From an uncultured Bacteroidota bacterium (lineage in GTDB: Bacteria > Bacteroidota > Bacteroidia > Bacteroidales > F082): DNA of 36,362 nucleotides. The stretch covers positions 1-36,362 of the forward strand of contig CAJXKB010000026.1 in assembly GCA_913055825.1 (NCBI GenBank), read 5' to 3'. The translations under genes and the position numbers were made by a program. Each line of letters opens with the position of its first letter. Positions within the stretch are counted from its first letter, which is position 1. Positions 1 to 6,048 of this stretch are shown here, piece after piece. The notes beneath the pieces are model-generated. The model saw only the letters and a program-made list of their open reading frames with translations. It did no database searches and was not told the origin of the DNA.

Positions 1-89
1 AATCTGATTTTTTCGCGATGAACTTTATCAAAGGCTACTTTTTCGGAAGTTTTTAAAAATAATTTATTTTCAGATGATATTTTCACCAT
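1..89 (-). CDS. Partial CDS, N-terminal 29 codons, possibly LutB-like iron-sulfur protein
   Basis: An open frame starts at ATG (87-89, read on the minus strand) and runs off the left edge with no stop. The visible N-terminus begins MVKISSENKLFLKTSEKVAF and continues with charged residues ending HREKIR. A start of the form FLKxSEKxAFDxxHR resembles the beginning of lactate-utilisation LutB-type ferredoxin-like proteins in Bacteroidota, but this is from memory of the family and the fragment is too short to be sure. It lies 13 bases downstream of rpiB on the same strand, so the two are probably co-transcribed. Confidence 0.45.
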   Translation of the reverse strand, partial: MVKISSENKLFLKTSEKVAFDKVHREKIR

Positions 90-102
90 AATTTGTACCT
101 GA

Positions 103-555
103 CTATTTTAAAAGTTGTGATATTTTATCTACACGTGAACTATGGCGGCCTCCTTCAAAAGGCGTCTGCAAAAATGCTTCAACCATATTCCAGGCTTCAG
201 TAAAATTAACAAATCGTCCCGGCAGCGAAAGTACATTGGCATTATTATGCATCCTGATCAAACGGGCTTGTTCAACATTCCAACACAAACCCGCCCGCAC
301 GTTCGGATATTTATTGGCTGTCATTTGTGCACCATTTCCACTACCGCACATAATAATACCCTTTTCGTATTCACCTTTGTTAATAGCATTTGCCAACGGA
401 TGGATAAAATCAGGATAATCAACACTTTCGCCCGAATAGGTTCCAAAATCTTTAACTTCATATCCGGCTTCTTTAAGCTTGTGAACAATAAAATCTTTCA
501 TCCAATATCCACCATGATCAGAAGCTAATGCCAAAACTTTGCTTTTTTCATCCAT
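103..555 (-). CDS. rpiB: Ribose-5-phosphate isomerase B (RpiB/LacAB family)
   Basis: This cytosolic 150-residue enzyme interconverts ribose 5-phosphate and ribulose 5-phosphate in the non-oxidative pentose phosphate pathway. The full length matches the family. Visible family marks are the N-terminal ASDHGG phosphate-binding motif (D13, H14), the CGSGNG loop with the catalytic-base cysteine (C70), the following ANKxPxxRAGL segment, and the RMHNNANVL segment with the conserved histidine H103. The ATG at 553-555 fits a -7 box (575-582) about 19 bases upstream, which would give a very short leader. A related sugar-phosphate isomerase such as allose-6-phosphate isomerase cannot be excluded, but no sugar-specific operon surrounds it. 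The next gene downstream is the partial CDS at the left edge. Confidence 0.93.
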   Translation of the reverse strand: MDEKSKVLALASDHGGYWMKDFIVHKLKEAGYEVKDFGTYSGESVDYPDFIHPLANAINKGEYEKGIIMCGSGNGAQMTANKYPNVRAGLCWNVEQARLIRMHNNANVLSLPGRFVNFTEAWNMVEAFLQTPFEGGRHSSRVDKISQLLK

Positions 556-574
556 TGTTAATAAATTTATTTTA

Positions 575-582
575 CAAAATTA
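575..582 (-). promoter_or_regulatory. Promoter -7 box for rpiB
   Basis: Read on the minus strand this is TAATTTTG, a full match to the Bacteroidota -7 consensus TAnnTTTG. It ends 19 bases before the rpiB ATG. A weak TTTCG sits about 21 bases further upstream in the -33 position. Confidence 0.5.
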
Positions 583-656
583 CTGAAAATAATTGGCCTG
601 CCCGAAACACACTGACAACGAAAGTATTTTATTTTATAGACAAAATACATATCTCT

Positions 657-685
657 CACAATAAATTAAAAATCAATTTATTGTG
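657..685. repeat. 11-bp perfect inverted repeat (operator- or hairpin-like)
   Basis: CACAATAAATT (657-667) and AATTTATTGTG (675-685) are exact reverse complements separated by 7 bases. The repeat lies between the rpiB promoter box and the plus-strand -7 box at 716-723. There is no following T-tract in either direction of the usual terminator form, so a regulator binding site is at least as likely as a transcript hairpin. Confidence 0.5.
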
Positions 686-715
686 ATTTATTAAGATATA
701 TTGTTAATATCTGTG

Positions 716-723
716 TAATTTTG
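716..723 (+). promoter_or_regulatory. Promoter -7 box upstream of nadA leader
   Basis: TAATTTTG matches TAnnTTTG exactly. It is followed about 28 bases later by the ATG of a 21-codon ORF and about 363 bases later by nadA. No clear TTTG sits at the usual -33 distance, so the call rests on one box. Confidence 0.35.
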
Positions 724-751
724 TTGTATAAATAGTTATAAATAGAAGCTT

Positions 752-817
752 ATGAACAACAAAAATTATGGCACGGCAGGGTTACCTCTTTTTTCACTTT
801 TTTTTGAAAAAGAATGA
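752..817 (+). CDS. Possible 21-residue leader peptide ahead of nadA
   Basis: ATG at 752 opens a 21-codon frame closed by TGA at 815-817. The peptide begins MNNKNYGTAGLPLFSLFFEK. It starts about 28 bases after a -7 box. I do not recognise it. It has no obvious ribosome-binding site or run of one amino acid pointing to attenuation. A frame this short occurs by chance often, so it is listed only because it is the first ATG behind a good promoter box in an unusually long leader. Confidence 0.22.
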   Translation: MNNKNYGTAGLPLFSLFFEKE

Positions 818-1086
818 AACTTTTATTCACAGACACTGTTCGTATCCTAATAAAAAACTTATGCTTGTTTAAGTTTATTAACAACATGTTCATTAATTAG
901 TCATCGTTTTGGACCAAAACAGAATAGATGGGGATAATTTGTAAAATACATGTTAAGAAAAACACTAATTTTAAAAATGCAATTATTTAGAAGTGTTTTA
1001 TTCACCAAAGCTAACAAGCATATAAATAATAATAAGATTTTAATTTAAAAAATATTAATAAAAGAGAAATTGTTAAAAGAAGTATA

Positions 1087-2022
1087 ATGGACTATAAAAA
1101 AGAAATATTAAAGCTAAAAAAGGCAAAAAACGCATTGATTCTGGCGCATTATTATCAGGTTGATGAAATTCAGGATATTGCCGATTTTGTAGGCGATAGT
1201 CTGGCGTTATCGCAAAAAGCAGCTAATGCAGATGTTGATATTATTCTATTTGCCGGGGTTCATTTTATGGCCGAGACGGCTAAAATTCTGAATCCGGATA
1301 CAAAAGTATTGCTTCCCGATATGGAAGCAGGCTGCTCGTTGGCCGATTCGTGCCCTTATGATGATTTTGTAGCCTTTAAAAATAAATATCCTGACCATGT
1401 AGTCGTTTCTTATATAAACACAACAGCTGCTATTAAAACTGTTTCCGATGTAATCTGTACTTCGGGCAATGCTGTTCAGATTGTTGAATCTTTTCCAAAA
1501 AACCAGAAAATTATTTTTGCGCCCGATCGTAATTTGGGTGGTTATGTAAATCGTATGACAGGAAGAAATATGGTGTTGTGGAATGGTACCTGTGAAGTGC
1601 ATGACATTTTAACTACTGAGGCCATCTTAAAATTAAAAGAAGAGAACCCGGATGCTAAAGTAGTGGCTCATCCCGAATGTCAACAGCAAATTCTTGAAAT
1701 AGCCGATTATGTGGGATCAACCACGGGTTTATTAAATTTTACCCGTACCGATTCGGCAAAAAAATATATTGTAGCTACTGAAAGTGGTATTCTCCATCAA
1801 ATGTATCTTGATTCACCGGATAAGAAATTTATGGTAGTACCTTCTGACGAGAGTTGCTCCTGCAACGATTGCCCGTATATGAAATTGAATACTATGGAAA
1901 AATTGTATTTTGCATTGAAAAATGAAAAACCGGCTATTACAATGGATAAACAAACCATCGAGCTGGCACGCCGGCCTATCGAACGTATGCTTGAAATATC
2001 TAAAAAACATAAAATTATATAG
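1087..2022 (+). CDS. nadA: Quinolinate synthase NadA
   Basis: NadA condenses iminoaspartate with dihydroxyacetone phosphate to make quinolinate in de novo NAD synthesis, using a [4Fe-4S] cluster in the cytosol. The 311-residue length matches the short NadA type. Motifs in order are AHYYQVDEIQ near residue 20, GDSLALSQ near 36-43, GCSLADSC near 82-89, TSGNAV near 125, FAPDRNLGGY near 144, NGTCEVH near 166, HPEC near 195, ATESGILH near 230 and CSCNDCPYMK near 257. The three cluster cysteines are probably C83, C169 and C262. The partner genes nadB and nadC are not in the window. The gene ends 2 bases before the next ATG, so it is probably co-transcribed with the lipoprotein gene downstream. Confidence 0.97.
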   Translation: MDYKKEILKLKKAKNALILAHYYQVDEIQDIADFVGDSLALSQKAANADVDIILFAGVHFMAETAKILNPDTKVLLPDMEAGCSLADSCPYDDFVAFKNKYPDHVVVSYINTTAAIKTVSDVICTSGNAVQIVESFPKNQKIIFAPDRNLGGYVNRMTGRNMVLWNGTCEVHDILTTEAILKLKEENPDAKVVAHPECQQQILEIADYVGSTTGLLNFTRTDSAKKYIVATESGILHQMYLDSPDKKFMVVPSDESCSCNDCPYMKLNTMEKLYFALKNEKPAITMDKQTIELARRPIERMLEISKKHKII

Positions 2023-2024
2023 TT

Positions 2025-2582
2025 ATGAAAAAATACTACTTTATTTTGTTGGGATTAATGGGAATTCTTTTGTTTTCTTCTTGTTCGAAAAACATTTACT
2101 TTACCCGGAATATGCGTATGAATTTGAATAAAAATAAATTGAGTGTGGACAAGGTTCAGTTTTATAATTCAAAAAAAATTGAACTTTTACGATATATTAG
2201 CTCTGCAGAAACTAAAATTGCCCGAGGTGAAATAAGATATGAAAACGGTCGTTACAGTGAAGAAATAATTATTCCGAAAAATACACCGGGAATAGTTGTT
2301 AGCGAAGGAAAAAAATTCTTGAATGTAGCTTTTGAAGACGGTAAAAATCGAAACTTAAAATTTGTGCTTAACGATAAAAACCAGTATCAAATTTCTGCCG
2401 ACAATTGGAAGCAAAATTATGGACGAGTAGTTTATGATACCTTAATTTATTACATCGAACCTAAAAGCGATAAAGCCAGATTAACCGTTAAAAAAGATAA
2501 TATTTACAACTTTCGGGCTAATAAAAGAGTGGTGAAAGGAAGAGTGGTGAAAGGCAGGTCGATAAATAATACCCGGAAATAG
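2025..2582 (+). CDS. Small predicted lipoprotein, function unknown
   Basis: I do not recognise the family. The 185-residue product begins with a lipoprotein signal: MKK, a hydrophobic core, then a lipobox ending FSSC with the lipidated cysteine at residue 20. It is therefore expected to be anchored in the outer or inner membrane facing the periplasm. The mature part is lysine-rich and looks beta-rich. The C-terminus holds a tandem VVKGR repeat encoded by a 15-base direct duplication (2526-2540 and 2541-2555, 14 of 15 bases the same). It follows nadA by 2 bases but has no evident link to NAD synthesis; it may belong functionally with the barrel protein downstream. Confidence 0.75.
   Translation: MKKYYFILLGLMGILLFSSCSKNIYFTRNMRMNLNKNKLSVDKVQFYNSKKIELLRYISSAETKIARGEIRYENGRYSEEIIIPKNTPGIVVSEGKKFLNVAFEDGKNRNLKFVLNDKNQYQISADNWKQNYGRVVYDTLIYYIEPKSDKARLTVKKDNIYNFRANKRVVKGRVVKGRSINNTRK
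2526..2555 (+). repeat. 15-base tandem duplication inside lipoprotein gene
   Basis: Two adjacent 15-base units, AGAGTGGTGAAAGGA and AGAGTGGTGAAAGGC, differ at one base and keep the reading frame. The duplication adds one extra copy of a five-residue basic segment near the C-terminus. Confidence 0.75.
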
Positions 2583-2586
2583 GTAT

Positions 2587-2616
2587 TCTGCAATAAGAAA
2601 GGTACTACTATTTTTG
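2587..2616 (+). promoter_or_regulatory. Promoter for outer-membrane barrel gene
   Basis: TATTTTTG (2609-2616) matches TAnnTTTG. An imperfect -33 element, TCTG (2587-2590), lies 18 bases upstream. The box ends 14 bases before the ATG at 2631, which suggests the barrel gene can be transcribed separately from nadA. Confidence 0.45.
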
Positions 2617-2630
2617 TCCTAAAAAAAAGG

Positions 2631-3431
2631 ATGAAAAAATTTACAACAATTATTTTTTTCTGTTTTTTTGTTTCAAATACTTTTGCCCAAGTTGCAGGTA
2701 TATCAGCTTCCAAGTTGGTGGCCTACGACGTTAATATTGTTCCAAAATATACCCTGGAAGTGGAACCTTCATTTTCGTATTTGTATAGTCACCAGTGGTT
2801 TAATAACAATAATCACCTTCAGCCTTTTAATTTGGCTGATGATAGTTGTTTGGTGATGAACAATTTTTATATGCGATTTACTTTAGGACTTGAAAAAAAT
2901 TTAGAGGTTGGTACTTTTATCAATGCTGACATGAGCTCGTTTTCATTTGGCGCCAAATACCGGTTGTTTCAACATAAAAAATCGGGACTTGCTTTATTAG
3001 CCGGAACTACTTTTTCAAAACAGTCAGATTGGGTTTACCGGAATTCCGGATTTTACGGGAAAACCTTGTCGTTGGCCGTAGGGTTTGCTTTTACACAACA
3101 ATTTTCTCCAAAGTTTTCGTGGGATACTGATCTTCAATATCAAAATATACTGAGCCAGGATAAATCAATTACTGACAATATGTTTCTGGATACTGATTTT
3201 GGTTATTATTTTTATGATCATCGTTTTCAGTTTATAGCAGGCCTTAGTTTTAATTATAACAATCATAAATCTGATAAACATGATACTTATCGCCTCACGT
3301 TTAACCCTGGCGTAACTATCGAAACAGGTAAATCGTATATCATCGTTGTTTATTTTCCCATTGATTTATTAGGTAACGAAGTAGAACGAACCTACGGATT
3401 TTCTCTGGCTTTTACTTTGGGAGTTGATTGA
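2631..3431 (+). CDS. Outer-membrane beta-barrel protein, function unknown
   Basis: The 266-residue product has a Sec signal peptide: MKK, a phenylalanine-rich hydrophobic core, and a probable cleavage site after FA at NTFAQ, near residue 19. The mature part is made of alternating aromatic and polar strands with frequent FxLG, SFSF and YRL segments, and it ends in a strand with the pattern GFSLAFTLGVD. This resembles the small transporter-like or OmpW/OmpA-type barrels common in Bacteroidota. No ligand can be assigned. It has its own promoter box and ends 6 bases from the stop of the convergent membrane-protein gene. Confidence 0.75.
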   Translation: MKKFTTIIFFCFFVSNTFAQVAGISASKLVAYDVNIVPKYTLEVEPSFSYLYSHQWFNNNNHLQPFNLADDSCLVMNNFYMRFTLGLEKNLEVGTFINADMSSFSFGAKYRLFQHKKSGLALLAGTTFSKQSDWVYRNSGFYGKTLSLAVGFAFTQQFSPKFSWDTDLQYQNILSQDKSITDNMFLDTDFGYYFYDHRFQFIAGLSFNYNNHKSDKHDTYRLTFNPGVTIETGKSYIIVVYFPIDLLGNEVERTYGFSLAFTLGVD

Positions 3432-3437
3432 TGAAGA

Positions 3438-3944
3438 TTAAATTTTGGCCATATTCCAATAAACAACACACAAAATAAAACCTTCTACAACAATAGAAAT
3501 CAGCATATAAGATAATGACATTTTTATTTCGCGATAATATTTGCGTAGTAAAAATGCACCGATGGGCAACGAAATTAATACCGGTGTCAACAAAATAATT
3601 CCCCACATACCGTATTGCCGCCTGAATTTAATGACCATCTTATTTTTACGTGTAAATTTTTTTCGCCCTCTTCTTTTTATTCTCTTTCTTACTTTGCGGC
3701 GCATAACAGCCCATTGCCATTTTAAAGGGATAATTTTTGCAAGGGTCGGCCACAAATAAGCAGCGTAAAACAACCAAATATCAGTAAGATAATAATACAC
3801 CACGAAAGCCAGTACCCCGCCTGTAATCAACGAAAAATAGACAAGCCAAAAATCCATACCAATGGCAATGCCATAAATTGGAGCATAAAAGTATTTTATC
3901 ATGGCCAGGAAAAAAACCTGACTGGCTTTAAAAAATACTGACAT
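3438..3944 (-). CDS. Small polytopic membrane protein with a very basic central loop
   Basis: The 168-residue product has about four hydrophobic segments (roughly residues 5-32, 33-58, 112-132 and 140-165). Between the second and third lies a strongly basic stretch near residues 80-111, rich in Arg and Lys. By the positive-inside rule this loop should face the cytoplasm. The third segment begins with GMWGIILLTPVLISLPIGAF, which recalls the loop before a re-entrant helix in DedA/COG2426-type small transport proteins, but I cannot assign it. It has its own -7 box at 3985-3992 and is separated by 89 bases from the hydantoinase gene on the same strand. Confidence 0.7.
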   Translation of the reverse strand: MSVFFKASQVFFLAMIKYFYAPIYGIAIGMDFWLVYFSLITGGVLAFVVYYYLTDIWLFYAAYLWPTLAKIIPLKWQWAVMRRKVRKRIKRRGRKKFTRKNKMVIKFRRQYGMWGIILLTPVLISLPIGAFLLRKYYREIKMSLSYMLISIVVEGFILCVVYWNMAKI

Positions 3945-3984
3945 AAGTGGATTATAACGTAAAAATTAAATCATATATCAGGCA

Positions 3985-3992
3985 CAAAAATA
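3985..3992 (-). promoter_or_regulatory. Promoter -7 box for the small membrane protein
   Basis: Read on the minus strand it is TATTTTTG, a full match to TAnnTTTG, 40 bases before the ATG at 3942-3944. No good -33 box is visible. Confidence 0.4.
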
Positions 3993-4033
3993 AGGAAGTT
4001 TATAAATCATCTTTACTTTTAAAGAAATAGACT

Positions 4034-5401
4034 TTATTTTCTGTAAAGAAATTGCCCCGGCGAAACAGGTTCTTTCAACACTCCATCTCTGATAACAATT
4101 TGTCCGGCTTTTATAACAACCTGTGGAGTGCCTTTTGTTTTAAAGCCTTCAAAAATATCCGAATCACAATTCATATGATGATTTTGAACCGAAATAGTAC
4201 GCTCCTTTTTCGGGTTCCAAATTACTATATCGGCATCTGACCCGGGTTCCAGTGCGCCTTTTTGCGGATAAAGTCCGAAAATTTTGGCCGGATTGGTGGA
4301 AGTAAGTGCTACAAAACGCTCCGGGCTGATTCTGTTTTGCAATACGCCATAAGTATATAATAAACTGAGCCTGTGTTCGATACCACCTGCTCCGTTAGCA
4401 ATTTTGGTAAAATCATTTAAGCCCAATTGCTTTTGCTTCATGCTGAACGGGCAATGGTCGGTTCCCAAACTTTGAATGCTTTTATCAGCGATGCCTTGCC
4501 ACAGGGCTTCATTATCTGTTTTTTTCCGTAGAGGCGGGCTTAACACAAAAGGTGCTGTTTGTTCAAAATTACCTGTATATCTGCTGTCGTCCAGCAGTAA
4601 ATAATGGGGACATGTTTCGCCAACTACAGGCTGGCCGTTTTTTTGTGCTTTGCGGATGTGCTTTAACGATTCTTCAGCCGAAACATGAACGATATACAAC
4701 TGACAGTTTGTTTTTTTTGCCAGGGCAATGGCCTTTTTTACCGCTTTGGCTTCCATCTGTGGAGGGCGTGACAAAGGGTGAAATTCAGGGCTGATTTTTC
4801 CTTTTGCCAGGAATTTTTGCCGCAACTCTTTTATTTCATCACCTAATTCGCAATGCATGGTCACTATTCCGCCGGTTTTAGCAACAGCCTTCATCACTCG
4901 TTCAATATCTTCATCCTCCAAACCGATACTGTCTTTATAGGCCATGTAAACTTTAAAAGAAGTAATTCCCTGTTTTTTTATTGCTTCTATTTCCTCAGGT
5001 AAATTATTATGCCATTCCACCGGACTAACATGAAAAGAATAATCGGTGAGGCAATGTGCGGCTTCTGCTTTACGGATTTTCAGTGCATCCGTCAGGCTTT
5101 GTCCTTTTTGTGGCGTTACAAAGTCGATGAGTGTGGTTGTTCCTCCAAACAAAGCTGCACGGCTGCCTGTATAAAAATCGTCAGTTGAAAAACCTGCGGC
5201 AGTGGGTAAATGCAGGTGTACATGCGGATCAATCCCTCCGGGAAAAACGAGCATTCCCCGTGCATTAATTTCTATTTCTGCATTCGCAGGCCTTTCTCCG
5301 GATTTTATGATACGGATAATTTTATCACCATCTATTAATAAATCAGCCTTGAAACTATTTTTGTCCGTAACAAGAGTTCCGTTTTTTATGAGCAACGCCA
5401 T
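4034..5401 (-). CDS. Dihydropyrimidinase / hydantoinase-family cyclic amidohydrolase
   Basis: The 455-residue cytosolic metalloenzyme opens cyclic amide rings such as dihydrouracil, dihydrothymine or hydantoins. Amidohydrolase marks are in order: GIDPHVHLHLP (metal ligands H60, H62), FKVYMAYK with the carboxylated lysine K150, H183 in TMHCE, H239 in IVHVS, GETCPHYLLLD near 261-271, and GTDHCPF with catalytic D315. The C-terminal TSTNPAKIFGL and GSDADIVIW segments close the barrel and beta-sandwich. DFYTGSRAALFGGTT is typical of the dihydropyrimidinase branch. Allantoinase or another hydantoinase activity is possible. It is the last gene of a four-gene operon, starting 7 bases after the YgjV/GNAT gene. 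A purine permease and xanthine dehydrogenase lie nearby. Confidence 0.88.
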   Translation of the reverse strand: MALLIKNGTLVTDKNSFKADLLIDGDKIIRIIKSGERPANAEIEINARGMLVFPGGIDPHVHLHLPTAAGFSTDDFYTGSRAALFGGTTTLIDFVTPQKGQSLTDALKIRKAEAAHCLTDYSFHVSPVEWHNNLPEEIEAIKKQGITSFKVYMAYKDSIGLEDEDIERVMKAVAKTGGIVTMHCELGDEIKELRQKFLAKGKISPEFHPLSRPPQMEAKAVKKAIALAKKTNCQLYIVHVSAEESLKHIRKAQKNGQPVVGETCPHYLLLDDSRYTGNFEQTAPFVLSPPLRKKTDNEALWQGIADKSIQSLGTDHCPFSMKQKQLGLNDFTKIANGAGGIEHRLSLLYTYGVLQNRISPERFVALTSTNPAKIFGLYPQKGALEPGSDADIVIWNPKKERTISVQNHHMNCDSDIFEGFKTKGTPQVVIKAGQIVIRDGVLKEPVSPGQFLYRK

Positions 5402-5408
5402 GGTGTTT

Positions 5409-6038
5409 TTATTTAAAAATCAGATTTTTAACATAATTTCCACTGCTGTCTTTTTTGAATCCCAGTTTTTTCAAATAGCCGGCATACCTGGGATTGGAAG
5501 CCGGAGCCACAACTGTTTTAAAACCATGGTTAACAAAATCGGGCCGCAGGCGCTGGTAAATAAACTTTCCATTTTTATAATCACGATATTCGGGAATTAC
5601 GTAATCCAACCCTACTTTTAACACAACATCATTTTCCCGATGTGCAAGAAAAATACCGGCTACGTTCATATTTCTAAGGATAAAAAAACTGACAGTGTTC
5701 ATTTCGGGTTTATACTCAAAACCCGGAAAAAATTTATTGATTTCCTTTTGGTGAAAGCGAATAAATTCCTGTAAATATTTGTTGTCGCCTCTTACTTCGA
5801 GGGTTTCAAAAAGTTCTTTTTTAGTGTAAATCCTGATGAGATAAAATACGTCAACAGCGGCAATAAAACCGTTCAGAAATGTAACGGGTATGGCTTGAAT
5901 TAGAAGGCCGTAGGTAGCAAATGCCAAGGCTCCTGCCAAATTAATCCATCTAAACTTAACGATGGAATTCATCGTCATGGAAACGGCAATAATGAGCGAG
6001 GCAAAATAGCCGAATAAACTGAGCAAGTCTGTTTGCAT
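5409..6038 (-). CDS. YgjV-like membrane domain fused to a GNAT-like acetyltransferase domain
   Basis: The 209-residue protein has two parts. Residues 1 to about 75 form three hydrophobic segments resembling the YgjV inner-membrane family (LFGYFASLIIAVSMTMNS; FRWINLAGALAFATYGLL; a third up to IRIYTKK). The remainder resembles the GNAT fold: a strand with FFILRN, a strand ending KVGLDYVIPEYRD, an acetyl-CoA-loop-like YKNGKFIYQ, and a terminal VVAPASNPRYAGYLKKLGFK, which is the usual GNAT beta5/alpha4 pattern. The catalytic domain would sit on the membrane's cytoplasmic face. The substrate is unknown. It lies 10 bases after mutB and 7 before the hydantoinase gene, so co-expression with both is likely. 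Confidence 0.75.
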   Translation of the reverse strand: MQTDLLSLFGYFASLIIAVSMTMNSIVKFRWINLAGALAFATYGLLIQAIPVTFLNGFIAAVDVFYLIRIYTKKELFETLEVRGDNKYLQEFIRFHQKEINKFFPGFEYKPEMNTVSFFILRNMNVAGIFLAHRENDVVLKVGLDYVIPEYRDYKNGKFIYQRLRPDFVNHGFKTVVAPASNPRYAGYLKKLGFKKDSSGNYVKNLIFK

Positions 6039-6048
6039 AAGTTATATG

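Larger units (their letters stand above)
556..1086. other. 530-base intergenic/leader region between rpiB and nadA
   Basis: This is a long AT-rich gap between divergent genes in an otherwise compact window. It contains the rpiB promoter box, an 11-bp perfect inverted repeat (657-685), a smaller inverted repeat (694-699 with 707-712), a plus-strand TAnnTTTG box (716-723) and a 21-codon ORF (752-817). If the box is the nadA promoter, nadA has a leader of roughly 350 bases. I see no tRNA, known riboswitch core or intrinsic terminator here. From about 820 to 1086 I see only AT-rich sequence with weak stems, such as AACTTA/TAAGTT near 850-870. Confidence 0.6.

Noticed and set aside
142-528. Plus-strand open frame opposite rpiB
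   Set aside because: It lies fully inside rpiB on the other strand, and its translation has no recognisable domain while rpiB has all family motifs.
4034-5401. Calling the amidohydrolase a dihydroorotase (PyrC) or allantoinase (AllB)
   Set aside because: The carboxylated-lysine FKVYMAYK motif, the 455-residue length and the DFYTGSRAALFGGTT segment fit dihydropyrimidinase/hydantoinase better, and no pyr or all genes surround it. Substrate remains open.
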